64,000 nucleotides of DNA, taken from assembly GCA_010645155.1 (NCBI GenBank), contig JAAGOF010000121.1, positions 213,650 to 277,649 on the forward strand, given 5' to 3'. A model generated the notes under the pieces. It saw only the letters and a list, made by a program, of their open reading frames with translations. It ran no database searches and was not told the DNA's origin. Positions 46,878 to 58,384 of the stretch are shown one piece after another (within the stretch, counting starts at the first letter, position 1; each line of letters starts with the position of its first letter). Origin of the DNA: Tigriopus japonicus. Taxonomy: Eukaryota; Arthropoda; Copepoda; Harpacticoida; Harpacticidae. Made by a program: the position numbers and the translations under genes.

Positions 46878-48611
46878 CATAGTGCTGTACCCAAATACGA
46901 ACGAATATGAGTGAAGACCCTCTCGAGTCAGGGGGCATAAATTACATTCATTCTCTCAGTAAAGGGGCCCAGCAACGCTTGGGCACAGAGCGAACGAAAT
47001 TATGTAATATTGTAGGCCTTATGGCAATCAGAAGATTCTCAATTTGATTCTCTGGCTTTGAGGTTGAGGAGCAACACTTTTTAAAGCCCTCGTTAGTCTT
47101 GCCAAAGAGGGCTTAAATGTCGTGCTAATTGCTCTTATTTATGCTAGGAGGTTGTACAGTAATTCTAAACATTTTGGGATTTCCATTTAAATAGGTTTAC
47201 TCCCCCAATTTATTGTTTCGGACATGAACTATAAGTCAAAATGTGGGCTTAGTGTAGTATTGAAGGTGCAATAGTTGATTTGATGCAGTCATGTTCTTTT
47301 TTGTTGGATTTAGAACTGCCTTTTAAACAGTTATTTGTTCCAAAACCACCTTGAATTCGTTGCGTCCCATTTACGGAAAATCAAGTTATCTGAACACCAT
47401 ATGATTTTTTTCTTCATTTTTTGAAAGAGTATCAAGAGGATATTGAGGACCTTTCAGAAGTTTTTGTTCTATTGGACGGATCTACGTCACATTGAATCAT
47501 AAAGGATATGACAACAAGTCTACTTAAACAATGGTTAGAGGCACTTTTGTGTAGATTGTCGCCAAGAGCAATAAATAAGAAAGGGTTTCCGTCCTCACTT
47601 TCTCAGACAAACCAACGACAAATAAGAAATAACCGAAAAAGAGGATTGATTGAAAACCAGTTGCTGTATCAATTTGAGGAGAATCTTCAAAACCACACGC
47701 ATGGCATTCGTCGCCAACTTGATCAACCCACGCATCACAAATTCTTGCTAGCGGAATTCTCTCAAACATGAGGGCCCCCATCATGTTTCTCGATCTTGGA
47801 TGATTTTATTTTCAGAATTGCACAGAGTGGTCATCCAAGTCTTACTCAAGGGGGCGGGAATAGGACAACTTTGTCAGAAATTTCTCAGAGGCGACAACAT
47901 GAAACCCTAAGGAACACCTAACAATACCTACATTCATTCTTTGAACAATAGCGCCAACCAAGATGAGTCCAGCTATTCAAAAAATGTTGGAACAATAGCG
48001 AAAACTTCCACAGCTCGAAACCGGGATTTATGACCGTGGAAAAATATCGTCGACATATATTTCAGAACAAGGTAATTTGCGAAAATGCGACAACCACACA
48101 GAGTCGCAATTACCCATGTTTCAATGTCAAATTGTGAAGCAATTGTTTCGACCAAACGTGTTTGAACCAACTCAAATATAGGTTATGGAACGATCTCTGC
48201 ACCCGCACATTCTCCTTGAATACACACACTGGTTCTCGTTTTTGCCACTCCCTAATCTGAAGAGAAACCTGGTTTTCTTATTGCATTCGATATCAAACCA
48301 TTCAGCGGGAATCCTTCGGGCTCATTTGATCATCAACATTGTCGTTGTTGTAGGTATGTTCTCTCTTCACGCTTCTTTTCGTTGGCGTTCTCCAGCTTCA
48401 TTCCCGCATAACTACGAGCCCTCTAAGACATCACGGAGGCATTTGCACGAACAGATTCAGCGGTGCTTCAATGTGCCGCTCGAGAAACGTCCAATGGATG
48501 ATGATGTTGTGGAGAATCATCATCAGTCAAATTCTGGTTCATTCAGAGATCACATATGTGATTCAGCTGGTGCTCGAATTATGCCAGTGAAGTGAGAGAA
48601 AAGTTACCAAA
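46878..48611. other. Intergenic DNA before the 48612 open frame
   Basis: No recognisable gene. Open frames at 47508-47784 overlap on both strands and carry no motif. The frame at 48185-48595 lies directly upstream of the 48612 start and is more likely promoter or leader. Confidence 0.5.
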
Positions 48612-48919
48612 ATGTCGTACATATCATCCTCAGCGTCGACTACTTCTTCGACGTCATCTTCTCCTCCGTCCTCGGCATCCTCTGGACCATCACCGACTTA
48701 CCCTGATCAGACGGTGGGCGTGGCCCCCCAATGTGCCACCTACTATCGACGAATGACCCCTCAAGAGGATCTAATGGCCACACTTTTGGGCATTGATGTT
48801 CTGGTGCGACAACGGCAAGATTTAATCAACCAGTTAATGAGCCATCATCAACGTCTGAGTCGGCAAAACGAAATCGGATCCCTGACAAACTTCAGCAAGG
48901 AGATTGACAGAATCATGAA
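48612..48919 (+). CDS. Probable first coding exon of the Munc13-4/BAIAP3-like gene
   Basis: Starts in a good context (CCAAAATG) and encodes a Ser/Thr/Pro-rich leader, then YYRRMTPQEDLMATLLGIDVL and a helical stretch ending IDRIM. A strong donor, AA|GTAAGAG, at 48920 leaves phase 2. If used, it joins in frame to a TTGGCAG acceptor before 58402, giving IDRIMN-LKNIMRSPKTSEE. The intron would be 9.5 kb, far longer than others here. Alternatively this is a stand-alone 103-aa protein ending at 48923, or the first exon of another gene. The linkage is inferred. Confidence 0.45.
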
Positions 48920-51900
48920 GTAAGAGTGTTTCTCTCCACAGTCATTAAGATGCATGACTTTTGGTTTTGAGGGAATTCTTTCTTCTCTCGAAATGAATTA
49001 AGGGGATTTATGCAGAAATGGAAATCAAAATCATCATCATTCCAGCGTGATGAATCGCTTTAATCCCATCACGGACATCTGTTCTCAGTTCTAACTTTCT
49101 TTCTTTCTCTTTCATTCTCATCGTTTCTGTCATGAAGTATCGCTGAAACTTGAGATTGGTTAGATTCGAGGAACTCTTGTCAAATCAGAACTTCAATTCA
49201 TCTCCAAATGAGGCTTGGTATTCCCAAATTAGGGCTTGCCAAGCGAATATTTTCCTCCAAACTCAGGTTGTAAAACGTGGGAGAGGCTTGTCAAGTCGAA
49301 TTGATTTATTCATCTGAGCAACACTAATCACGCAAAATCCGACAGCATCGGTTTTCGGGCTCCGAGCGAACATTTAAACCACCTTCTCTTCAGAAGTGTG
49401 TTGGCTGTCACTCATAGTTTGGGACCTTTAAGGGTTTTAACCACCAATAAACAATAGGCCCAAGTCGTTGCCCGGTGTTATCGCATTCCAATACCACAGG
49501 TGGTACCGCTACACTCAAATGGGGCTTGACAGTGGGTATTTTCAAAGACCAACTCGCCAAATTCAACAAAGTCATTCATATGCAAAGTAGCCGTACGTAC
49601 GCAATGCTTGGGAACTAGTTCTACACCATGGTTCTCTAGTGTCTGCCTTCAAAAGTAAATACGGATTTGTTGGCCAAACAACGATGAGTCGGCGATGTAC
49701 AGAACAATAGAGTAAGTCTTTCCCAGGTAGGCACTACATATCGACGAAACGAAATAAGTCATAAAATCAAAAAGTTTCACGACGACCAAATTGTTGCTTG
49801 TGGTTGTTGCCTGAAATGTTCATGAAGGACCTGCCGCTTTGGCAATGGCAATGATCATCATTGAGTCGGTGTGATGTAGGTCACGACGACGACGAGTAAA
49901 CCGAGTTGCAATAAAGCCTCCTCCTCCTCCTCTCCTTCTTCAGTGAGGCTTAATTCCACGGTAAAACCGTGAACGAACTTCTCCGTTCTTTGGAATCGTG
50001 TCTCGATTCCTCGGAGGTTGTTCAAGAGGAAGAAGAAGCGACGAAGAAGCCATAAAAGATGTTTTGCAAACCAATGAATTGATGAGGTCTTGACTTAAGA
50101 ACCCAATAATCTCTCAAGTGGCCAGATGGATTATATGCATCTTCAGCATCAGACAATCGAGGCATGAGGGCAGAAATCAAATAATCCAAACTAAAGCCGC
50201 ATCGGCTACTACCTCCTGAATATTCGTGAAGGTCAGGCAAAGTCTCATATCGACTCGGACAAAAGATTCGTTTTCAAAGACTTATTCAAATACTCTGTAC
50301 CACACCACTTATTTATCCACTACCAGAAGCAAAATGGCTAATGTCTTCAATAATGAGATTGCACCAAGATAATAAGCAACACTTCCTTCACGATGCCGTT
50401 AACAATCGAATCTCAAGCACTGAAGGGTATTATTTATGAGTCATTCTCTGAAGTGGACACGACACGTGTACTACCCCAATGGACCACACTCACCCTTCAA
50501 GTTCTAGTTAGTATTGGACTATCATTGCATTTCCTTTAGCAATTGTCGTTGTGGCAAATGAAGTCACTTTTCTAAGACGGAAGAGAAGGTGCCTCAAACC
50601 AAATCTGTCCATGCTCAGTGCTTTACCCTTTTTGATCCAGTCATGCAAGCCTAATCTCGACTTTTGACACCAGGTGCCTAAGAATGTCTGTGCTTATTCC
50701 TGCCCAACAGGGTTTGCCCAACCAACTTTGGGTCTGTCTTCCAAACGATTGCACTCCAAGAGTTGGTTGGGTCCAGATGCGTCGAGTGCGGAAGTGAATG
50801 ATGGTATGTAAATTGGTTCCGGTTGTTTCGTTGGCTTCTTGGGGTCACAAAAATTGCACCTGGGCACAACAGAGAATGAGCGTCTATGAGGAACGTTGGT
50901 TGTTGATACATGAATGGACCATTCTACCTACGGTATGTTGTTGAGAGTGTAGTTCAGGGTGGAGGATACCTAAACGTGGACTAGCTCGGTAATCATATCG
51001 TTTACTGTTGAGTAGGATGAGAAGGAAAGTTGTTTTGGGCCAGATGATAAGTCTGAATTCAAACATGTTTAGCAACAATAAAAGATGATGGTTTCAAAAT
51101 GATATGGATGTAAACGAGAATTATTATTTGTTTGTGATTATTGACCATGTGTCAAATTCTGGTTTGAGATAAGGTATGAATGATTATGATTTTGAAAACA
51201 GAGTAATCTCGGCCATTCTCTTAATTATGATAAAGCAGGAACGATTTCATTTTAATGTTTATGTTAAAGAACCTTGACTTAGGATAATGAATCAATAACA
51301 ATAAACTCATGATGGCGAACTAAATACAAGGAAAACAAAACCTTTCAAATATAAGTCTAGGTAAAATTCAATCATTAATCAAAATAATTCAACCTGTGAG
51401 TAATTGAGATGAATGATAAACATTAATGCTGTTGGAGTTTACTATGACCACAGCATGCACCTCAAGATTTCATTCGTGAAACACACGAGGTTTCGTTTAA
51501 GAGTAACACTCTATAACCGATCATTAGTTTGTGGGAAAAAATCACAAGTTAAGAAATCTCTAGCAATCAAAACTTAGATCAAAACTGAGGGGCTAGATTA
51601 AAGGAAAGACTAAAAAACTTAAAAGCTCCTAACAAGTGTTTCCAAAATTCGAGTACCCTCTTTTACAACAAGTAAACAGCTACCTACATACTGTATGTAG
51701 CGCTGACAAACTCATTTGATTTTGTTTGTTCAGACATTTTTGACCTCTTTATCAAGTTTGAAACCCAACTAGAAGATTCCAAGGAACTGTTCATCCACGC
51801 AATGCTCTAAGACGTTAATGAGGTGGATGGATTTGCGTTTCAAATGAAATTGAAAGGTGCTCATGAGCGATTGAAATTATCTAAATTGAACCCAACTTCA

Positions 51901-53459
51901 TTTTACTAACTTTTTCGTGCATCTACTCATAATCGGTGGTCGAAATGCATCCCAGGAATGAGACTCAAATATTTCAACCAACATTTTCCAGCTTTTTTAA
52001 GCAAACAAAATGCGAAAAAGTTGCATCTTTGAAAGCTGAAACTGGATTTAGGGCCAATGGTCAGGTAATATTTCCTCAACCAAATGATAGAAAAGCCCAT
52101 TGAATCATCATGTTTGGAATAACCTTGACCATGATGATATTTTGAATGTATTTCCCGTGTTGTGGGAATAAGATGCCTTTTAAAGAGCGGCGTCGCTTCT
52201 TTTGGAGAAAATAGATGATCAATAGATGACTATGTGCTCTTCATGGTCATTGCTACTAGTGTTTCTAAGGTCAACATAACATTGTTTTTTACCGTTTCTA
52301 ATCACTCAAACATCATGATCATTGTCTTTGGTATGATCCTCTAATGCGTTTATCGTTTCTTTTATCTCCATTCACGTACGTAGGAGATCAATCGAAAGAA
52401 AACTCGTCGTCATTCGCACAAATTCATTGACTTCAAGGTCATTCATTACATTCCCATCCCCGCAAAGGTTTGGTCAAGATTTCTAAAGATTAGAACGACC
52501 TTTTGGCTTTTGATTGATACTTGAAAACGTTTATTGATAAAGCCACGCAATTTCAATACAAATCTGTAGTAACAAGAATCGATGGAGCTTGGTTCTCCTT
52601 TTAAAACCACCAAAGCATTAGTGTCATCGTAAAACAAGTGGTTTTAAAATCTCTCAGAGGGAATGAGACCATCTTTGTCCATCACATAACATCTGGTCTT
52701 CATCTCATCGGGACTAAATTGAGTCCTATTTTAGAACTTCAAATATAGCGTATGTCATCTAATCGGCTTCCGTTTCTTTGGTTTCAGAATGCGGGGCTTT
52801 TTGATGAAAACTCCCGACATGAAACGAAAAATGAAGAGAAATGCCACCCGATTTGACCAAGATCTTTAAAAATGGGCCCTTCAGTGCGATGATGCCATCC
52901 AAAGACACTTGGTGTGAAGGTTATTCAGAATTCAGATGCAACGATACTTGAGAAAAGATGGATGTGAGACGGCGGAGTCGTCTTTCCGGCTGACACGCGT
53001 TCAAATCGCTATTGTGATCTTATTTGCCTTGTGTATGTACTTAATTTCACCTGATTAAAGGAACAGAGCTTTAAAATGGTTTGATAAAGCGAGAATAAAT
53101 GTGATTTTAAGCAAAATGTCGCTTCATATACAAATTTAGCAGATAAAAAGTGATGTAACAGAAAAGCTGAGTGGCATCAAAAATGGCTCACCAAAGTAAA
53201 AGTAAATTGGTACGCACCTCGCACGTCGCTAGCACGCCTGTATTGTTGGAAATTAAAAATACTTTATAATAGTAGTTTGTTTACTATAATTGAATATACT
53301 ATTTGTATACTATTTAGAATTAATTCTAAAGAGAGAATAATTGGTCCAAGTTAGATCAAAGTAGTCGATCACGTTTGTAAATAACGTCAAATAGAACTGG
53401 AAGAAAGATAAATTATTTTACATAGACACCTAGAAAATCCTGAGTGATCCGGTTCCAAG

Positions 53460-53783
53460 GTGGCTATAAAAGTTCTGAAGACGCCAAAAGCAACGGTTTG
53501 TCAATGCTCAAAACCGACAAGGAAACCCCGAGTGTGGAAAAGAATGAGCAACCTACGAAAAACTGGAACCAAGGATCGTAAGTTACACATCTAGGTGTTG
53601 AGGTGAGTTAAAGCTAACCCCGATCTTTCGATCCAAGATGTGGCCAAAAGTTACAAAACCAACTTTCAAGATGTCGGGAATATCCTTGCCTGGGAAGGTT
53701 ACAAGTTTTACAAAGCCTGTAAAAATCTAAACGGAGATGCTTCGTGGAAAAGTGATAATTATGTTGAGAGATTTGAGATTTAG
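53460..53783 (+). pseudogene. Relic of a Tc1/mariner-type transposase N-terminus
   Basis: Conceptual translation gives KVLKTPKATVCQCSKPTRKP and RKTGTKDRK. After a short disrupted stretch it gives VKANPDLSIQDVAKSYKTNF and GYKFYKACKNLNGDAS. This pattern resembles the paired helix-turn-helix DNA-binding half of Tc1/mariner transposases (a TGTxxDR motif, then a second helix block, then the GxKSYK-like segment). Frames are broken and no catalytic half is found nearby. The assignment rests on pattern only. Confidence 0.4.
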
Positions 53784-54093
53784 TAGTTGGCCATTGCAAA
53801 AGTAGTCTTGTCGACAATAGTTTGATTGACCCCCCTAAATAATGTAAAGGGTTGTAATTCAGGTATCATGGTGAATCCCTTTATAAATAATCTAGGATCA
53901 CAGTTTTTCTCATCCTTACAGAGTAATTAATTATTCAGACTCCAATACGGACCATCTGTTCTAACTGAGACGTAGGCTAGTTGGTGGTCCAAAGCTCACT
54001 TTAAAATGCTTTCAACGCCGTGGAACTCATTTAGCCTGTTTATTGGTCACTCATCAGTAGGGTTCGGAAAAAGTTGCGAAATTTAATTTGCAC

Positions 54094-54181
54094 CAAAAAT
54101 AGCAACTTTGGCCGTTTTTGTCAAACTCTGTAACTTTTCAATTTTTTTCTCAAAAATAGCAACTTTTGGCATTTTTTGTTA
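54094..54181. repeat. Imperfect direct repeat containing CAAAAATAGCAACTTT
   Basis: CAAAAATAGCAACTTT occurs at about 54094 and again about 58 bases later, each followed by a GGC and T-rich tail. A related CCAAAAAATATTGCAACT lies further right near 54458. It may belong to an old mobile element, but I see no matching ends. Confidence 0.4.
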
Positions 54182-55941
54182 GATCACTTAAATTTCTCGG
54201 AAAAATGTTCGAACTGCATATTTTACACGCACTTTTACTGGGTATTTTCATATAATTAATGGTTAAATTCTAAAATTTGTGCAAAGCAAAGCTGCGTTTT
54301 AAAGATGTCCAAGAATAGATTTGCAAAAGATTAAAAAAGCTGTGTCCAAAATTGAGACATATATTTGATCAAATTTGACATTTCTATGTTTGAAAAGTGT
54401 CATTTTTTTGGACAGATCATAGCATTTTTTTCTTCGAATTGAGTGGGACTTTTACCAAAAAATATTGCAACTCTAGGGGTGGGAAACTAAAAAATTTATT
54501 AAAAAAATAGCAGCTTGATCCGATTTATGCTTTATTACTCTTCAGCTGAACCGCACTTCTAATCAAACAAGCATAAAAACTTAAAAACTCTCGCTTGTAT
54601 AACAAAAGAAACTGAAAGGAAAGAAGTGCTAGTGCCCAGCTAGGTTCAAAGGACCAAAACATTTACGTACTTCGACCTGTTTGTGGCAAACAAATTAATT
54701 TGTTCCTGTAAGATTTCTAGTATTTAACTAGGATTGCTTCCTGGACCTAGATTAACGCTAGTACAATGGCAAAACAATTCCTCCCCACGCCACCCAGGTC
54801 TAAGGAAGTGAGCGTCTTTACTTAGTCCAAAATGCATTTGTGGTTCGAGGTTGCGCTTGTGAATTTTATTGGCTTGCGAAACATTCATGATGTATTTGAT
54901 GTTGAAAAGGCTAAGTGGTCAAAAACTAGATAAAAGTTCTGTTTATCATGTAAAACACAGCACAAATAGTGTAATTTAAATAAATTGTGCAACCTTGATT
55001 TTGCAGCCCCTCTGCAATGATACATATCTGGGACATTGTAGCACCTTTCACTTATCATTTTCGAAAAGCAATCATGTTGACTTCATAGTAATGGAATGGT
55101 CGGAGAAATAACTTCCATGAATCCAATTTTGATCATTACTACAGTCTGCTGATTGCCCCAATGAGCAAGTTTTTGCCGAAATGTTCTTTTTTTATATTAA
55201 AGGCGTAAATTGTGGGTATTCAAGACTCTTTATGTTCTACTGCAGTATTTGGTTAACGGTTTATGGATTTTTTTTTATTGTCACAAAATCAGATTTATAT
55301 TTTTGAAATGACAAAAGAGATACGAAGTCTGAACTGTGAGAAATAACGAATAACCAGTTTTATCATTTGACAAGTGTAATGGCATTACCCGTAAATTTTG
55401 CGAAAAAGGAACCAAGTATCTACTATAACTTCGATACAACTCTCAAAGAAGTGCTAAGCTTTCTGAGATTTTGCCTGGAACCTTCCTTCCCTTTGGATCC
55501 TTTTGTACTGATTGAAATGAGATCAGTGTCGAGGATGTTTTTAACTGTCATCGTTTTAGCTCCCAAATACTTCTTGGAACGCTCAACAACTGACTGACCT
55601 TGACTACTTTCCAAACTATTAACCATGCGAGCTTTTAATGTGGAGAAAATTGTGCGTATTATCGGATATGCTTTGAATGCTCGGATCCTCCATGCACCAA
55701 GACCATTCAAAACAAATAAACGGGTAAAACAGTTAGGCATTCATGGCCATATTTCAATATTGAAGTAGTAAAGTAAAGTTTCTTGGAAATTTTACGTCAC
55801 AGATGTGGATTTACGGAATACTGTTTTTGTTTATTATTAACATTGATGTTGTATGCAAATGCACCCCTTTTCACGGCCTTTCCACTCGGGCTTAACAACA
55901 TGAATCTACCCTCGCTGCAAATCCCAACCATGTCGTATTAC

Positions 55942-55978
<37 letters not shown>

Positions 55979-55979
55979 G
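55942..55979. repeat. GTT trinucleotide microsatellite
   Basis: About 13 perfect units of TGT/GTT. The Cys-rich open frame across it is an artefact of the repeat. Confidence 0.9.
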
Positions 55980-57263
55980 CTCTTTCAATCGGGAGGCTTC
56001 CCCCCATACTTCCGGCCAAGTCAGGTTGAACAATTGGCATAGTTTCTCGTCGCACGTATTGAACTTACGGAAATCCCTTGCAGTAGCTCTCCTCCTCTCG
56101 TGTCCGAACCATTGCTTCCATTTTGATACACTCCATCGTCCGTCTGCAGTTCAGTTTGAACCATTCGATCGACTTCAAATCTGAATTGAATCCAGGGTGA
56201 ATGAATGGCTTTCAAATCATTGGAATAACATGGTGAAACATAGACCTCGTTTGACCGTGGAAGAGATCTTTGGTGATCACTACAAAAAGGTAGGGCTTTC
56301 AAATGAACCTCTCTCCTCTCCCTCGATGTATGGAGCATGTGTTCCAAATTGTTGTTTGACAAGGCCAGTTCTGGCTTCTGTCAAACTATCTCCCACAAAC
56401 TGATTTGAACTTGCATCCCACCCTCAAATCCATTAGATCGTTCGACCCCCTCAAGAACAAAAACACTTGGCACTCGATCGTGATGGGATGGAAAATACCG
56501 CAAGGTGAAAATCAAGTTCGGAGCATTCCGTTTCAACCCCCTCGCTAACTCTCTTCAAGCGACTCAAGACAAATAAAAAGAGACATCCCTCTTGAAACAT
56601 ACGAACATAAATCACGTCCACTTGTACTTGCACGATGATGGAAAGTCATATCTTGGTCAAGGTCTCTTTTTCTCTTTTATTATGACGAATCTTTCCTCGT
56701 AGATATTTTTACACAAAGGGTATGGCAAACTCCGAGTATATTGCCACAAAGCCAGTCGCAATTATCGATTGATCGCCGTATAGTTAACGACATCAATCAC
56801 ACCTGGAGCTCAAACTAATCCCTTTGTTTATTTCGAGATCTGAAAAAAATAATTGGATAAAGTTCTAGTCCCACATTTGTATTCTGGATCTCATCATTGG
56901 TAGGAGTGATGTAAGCAATGTTGTCCTTTCACGTCAGAAAAGAAAGCATCGTTCCTCAGTGAATGAATTCATGCAAGGTTACTATAAGATCCGACATAAG
57001 AAATAAAGATTCAAGGTGAACACGTTAACGGTAAAATGCATTGATTCCAGAGCATGGCTTTCCAACAATGAAGAGATCCACTAAAAGATCGCTTAGCCCC
57101 TTGCTTAGTACACTCACAATGCATTTGAAGGAAGCTTTTTCTTTGGCCCTCCATCTTTCTGGCTCAGCACAATCTGAGGATGATCGTTTTTGAATCAGAG
57201 AGCTCGTTGTCCCTGTTGTCTCATATGAAGCTGCGGGACTGGACTGGACACAGAAAGTGCACA

Positions 57264-57285
57264 CGTACTCACTCACTCACTCACT
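57264..57285. repeat. CTCA tetranucleotide run
   Basis: Five consecutive ACTC units, about 1.1 kb before the ATG at 58385. It is the same motif found upstream of several other genes in this window. Confidence 0.85.
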
Positions 57286-57794
57286 CATGGAGTTATTCAG
57301 GCACTTGGTCCCTTCGGACGAGGAACGATGAGGGCAAATCTTGCGAGGATTACTCAGGCCGGTTCATCGCCAAGCTGGCGATTCGCCTCTCTGAGTAGTT
57401 CAACCGCACTCATCGGACTTGGCCAAGAAAATTACTGTTATAGTTTTGAATCACGCACCTGCGATTTTTGAAAAATCATTTGAAAGTTGTTTTTGTATGT
57501 TCTTGATATATGATGACGATCTCGGCGATCTCGTCATGAGCGTTAAAAATGGCTTATTGTTTAGTTAATTCATAGTTTGTGGTGCTTGGCAAAGTGTCAA
57601 AGTTGAGAGATGCGCTTGGGATTAGGATGAGCACTTTACTGAGGCCGAAATTCATCGAAAAGTCGCCAAGCAAGGATACTGGATACAGTACGACCGACGA
57701 CAAGCCAAGTTGGGCCAGTTTTTTTCTCAATCCGATCATCTTGGGGAGGTTTCTATGTGAGGACAAGAGAGTCTCTCAAAAATGCGAATCGAGC

Positions 57795-58107
57795 AAATGC
57801 ACCACTTGCAGCACGAAAATTGGGAAGATTGAGCTGGATCGTCGTCGGTGCATCTGTTTGTGAATTTGTGTGGTTAATGATCATTCTTCTGGTNNNNNNN
57901 NNNNNNNNNNNNNNNNNNNNNNNNNNNNNNNNNNNNNNNNNNNNNNNNNNNNNNNNNNNNNNNNNNNNNNNNNNNNNNNNNNNNNNNNNNNNNNNNNNNN
58001 NNNNNNNNAAATGCACCACTTGCAGCACAAAAATTGGGAAGATTAGGCTGGATCGTCGTCGGTGCATCTGTTTGTGAATTAGTGTGGTTAATGATCATTC
58101 TTCTGGT
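57795..58107. repeat. 99-bp near-identical copies flanking an assembly gap
   Basis: The 99 bases 57795-57893 end exactly at a 115-base N run (57894-58008). They recur at 58009-58107 with four substitutions. Each copy abuts the gap edge. This is either a real tandem duplication or two haplotypes placed in series by the assembler. Open frames running through the Ns have no meaning. Confidence 0.85.
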
Positions 58108-58384
58108 TAATGAAGACGGAGGTTTGCTCAACATTTGCTATTCAAGACCTTTCTTAATGGTGCCTCCCCTACTTACTCAGTGGGAAATTGCACATCCATC
58201 CATCATCGTTCACCAATAAGATCAGTTGAGCCCTTGTATCTAAGTGAATGTTTAGTGGCAGAGGACCCAGTTTCTCTAAACATTTCAGTAGGACTTCAAT
58301 TGTGAGCGTTTGACAGAGAACATCTATCTGATTCGAGGAAAAAAGAGAAGTGGGTTCATTCCAATTGCTCCATGATTGTACAAA

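Larger units (their letters stand above)
48920..58384. other. Long non-coding stretch, possibly a 9.5-kb intron
   Basis: I find no coding exon. It holds a decayed transposase fragment near 53460, a diverged direct repeat near 54094, a GTT microsatellite at 55942, a CTCA run at 57264 and a gap flanked by duplicated sequence at 57795-58107. The rest is AT-rich with no clear structure. Confidence 0.5.

Noticed and set aside
51680..51700. Short palindrome CTACATAC-T-GTATGTAG
   Set aside because: Too short and isolated to support a function; such palindromes occur by chance in AT-rich DNA.
55423..55740. 105-codon minus-strand frame
   Set aside because: No recognisable domain, and a plus-strand frame overlaps it; evidence too weak for a gene.
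57753..58134. Open frames of 86-106 codons crossing the N run
   Set aside because: They exist only because Ns are read as open, and the flanks are duplicate copies of each other.
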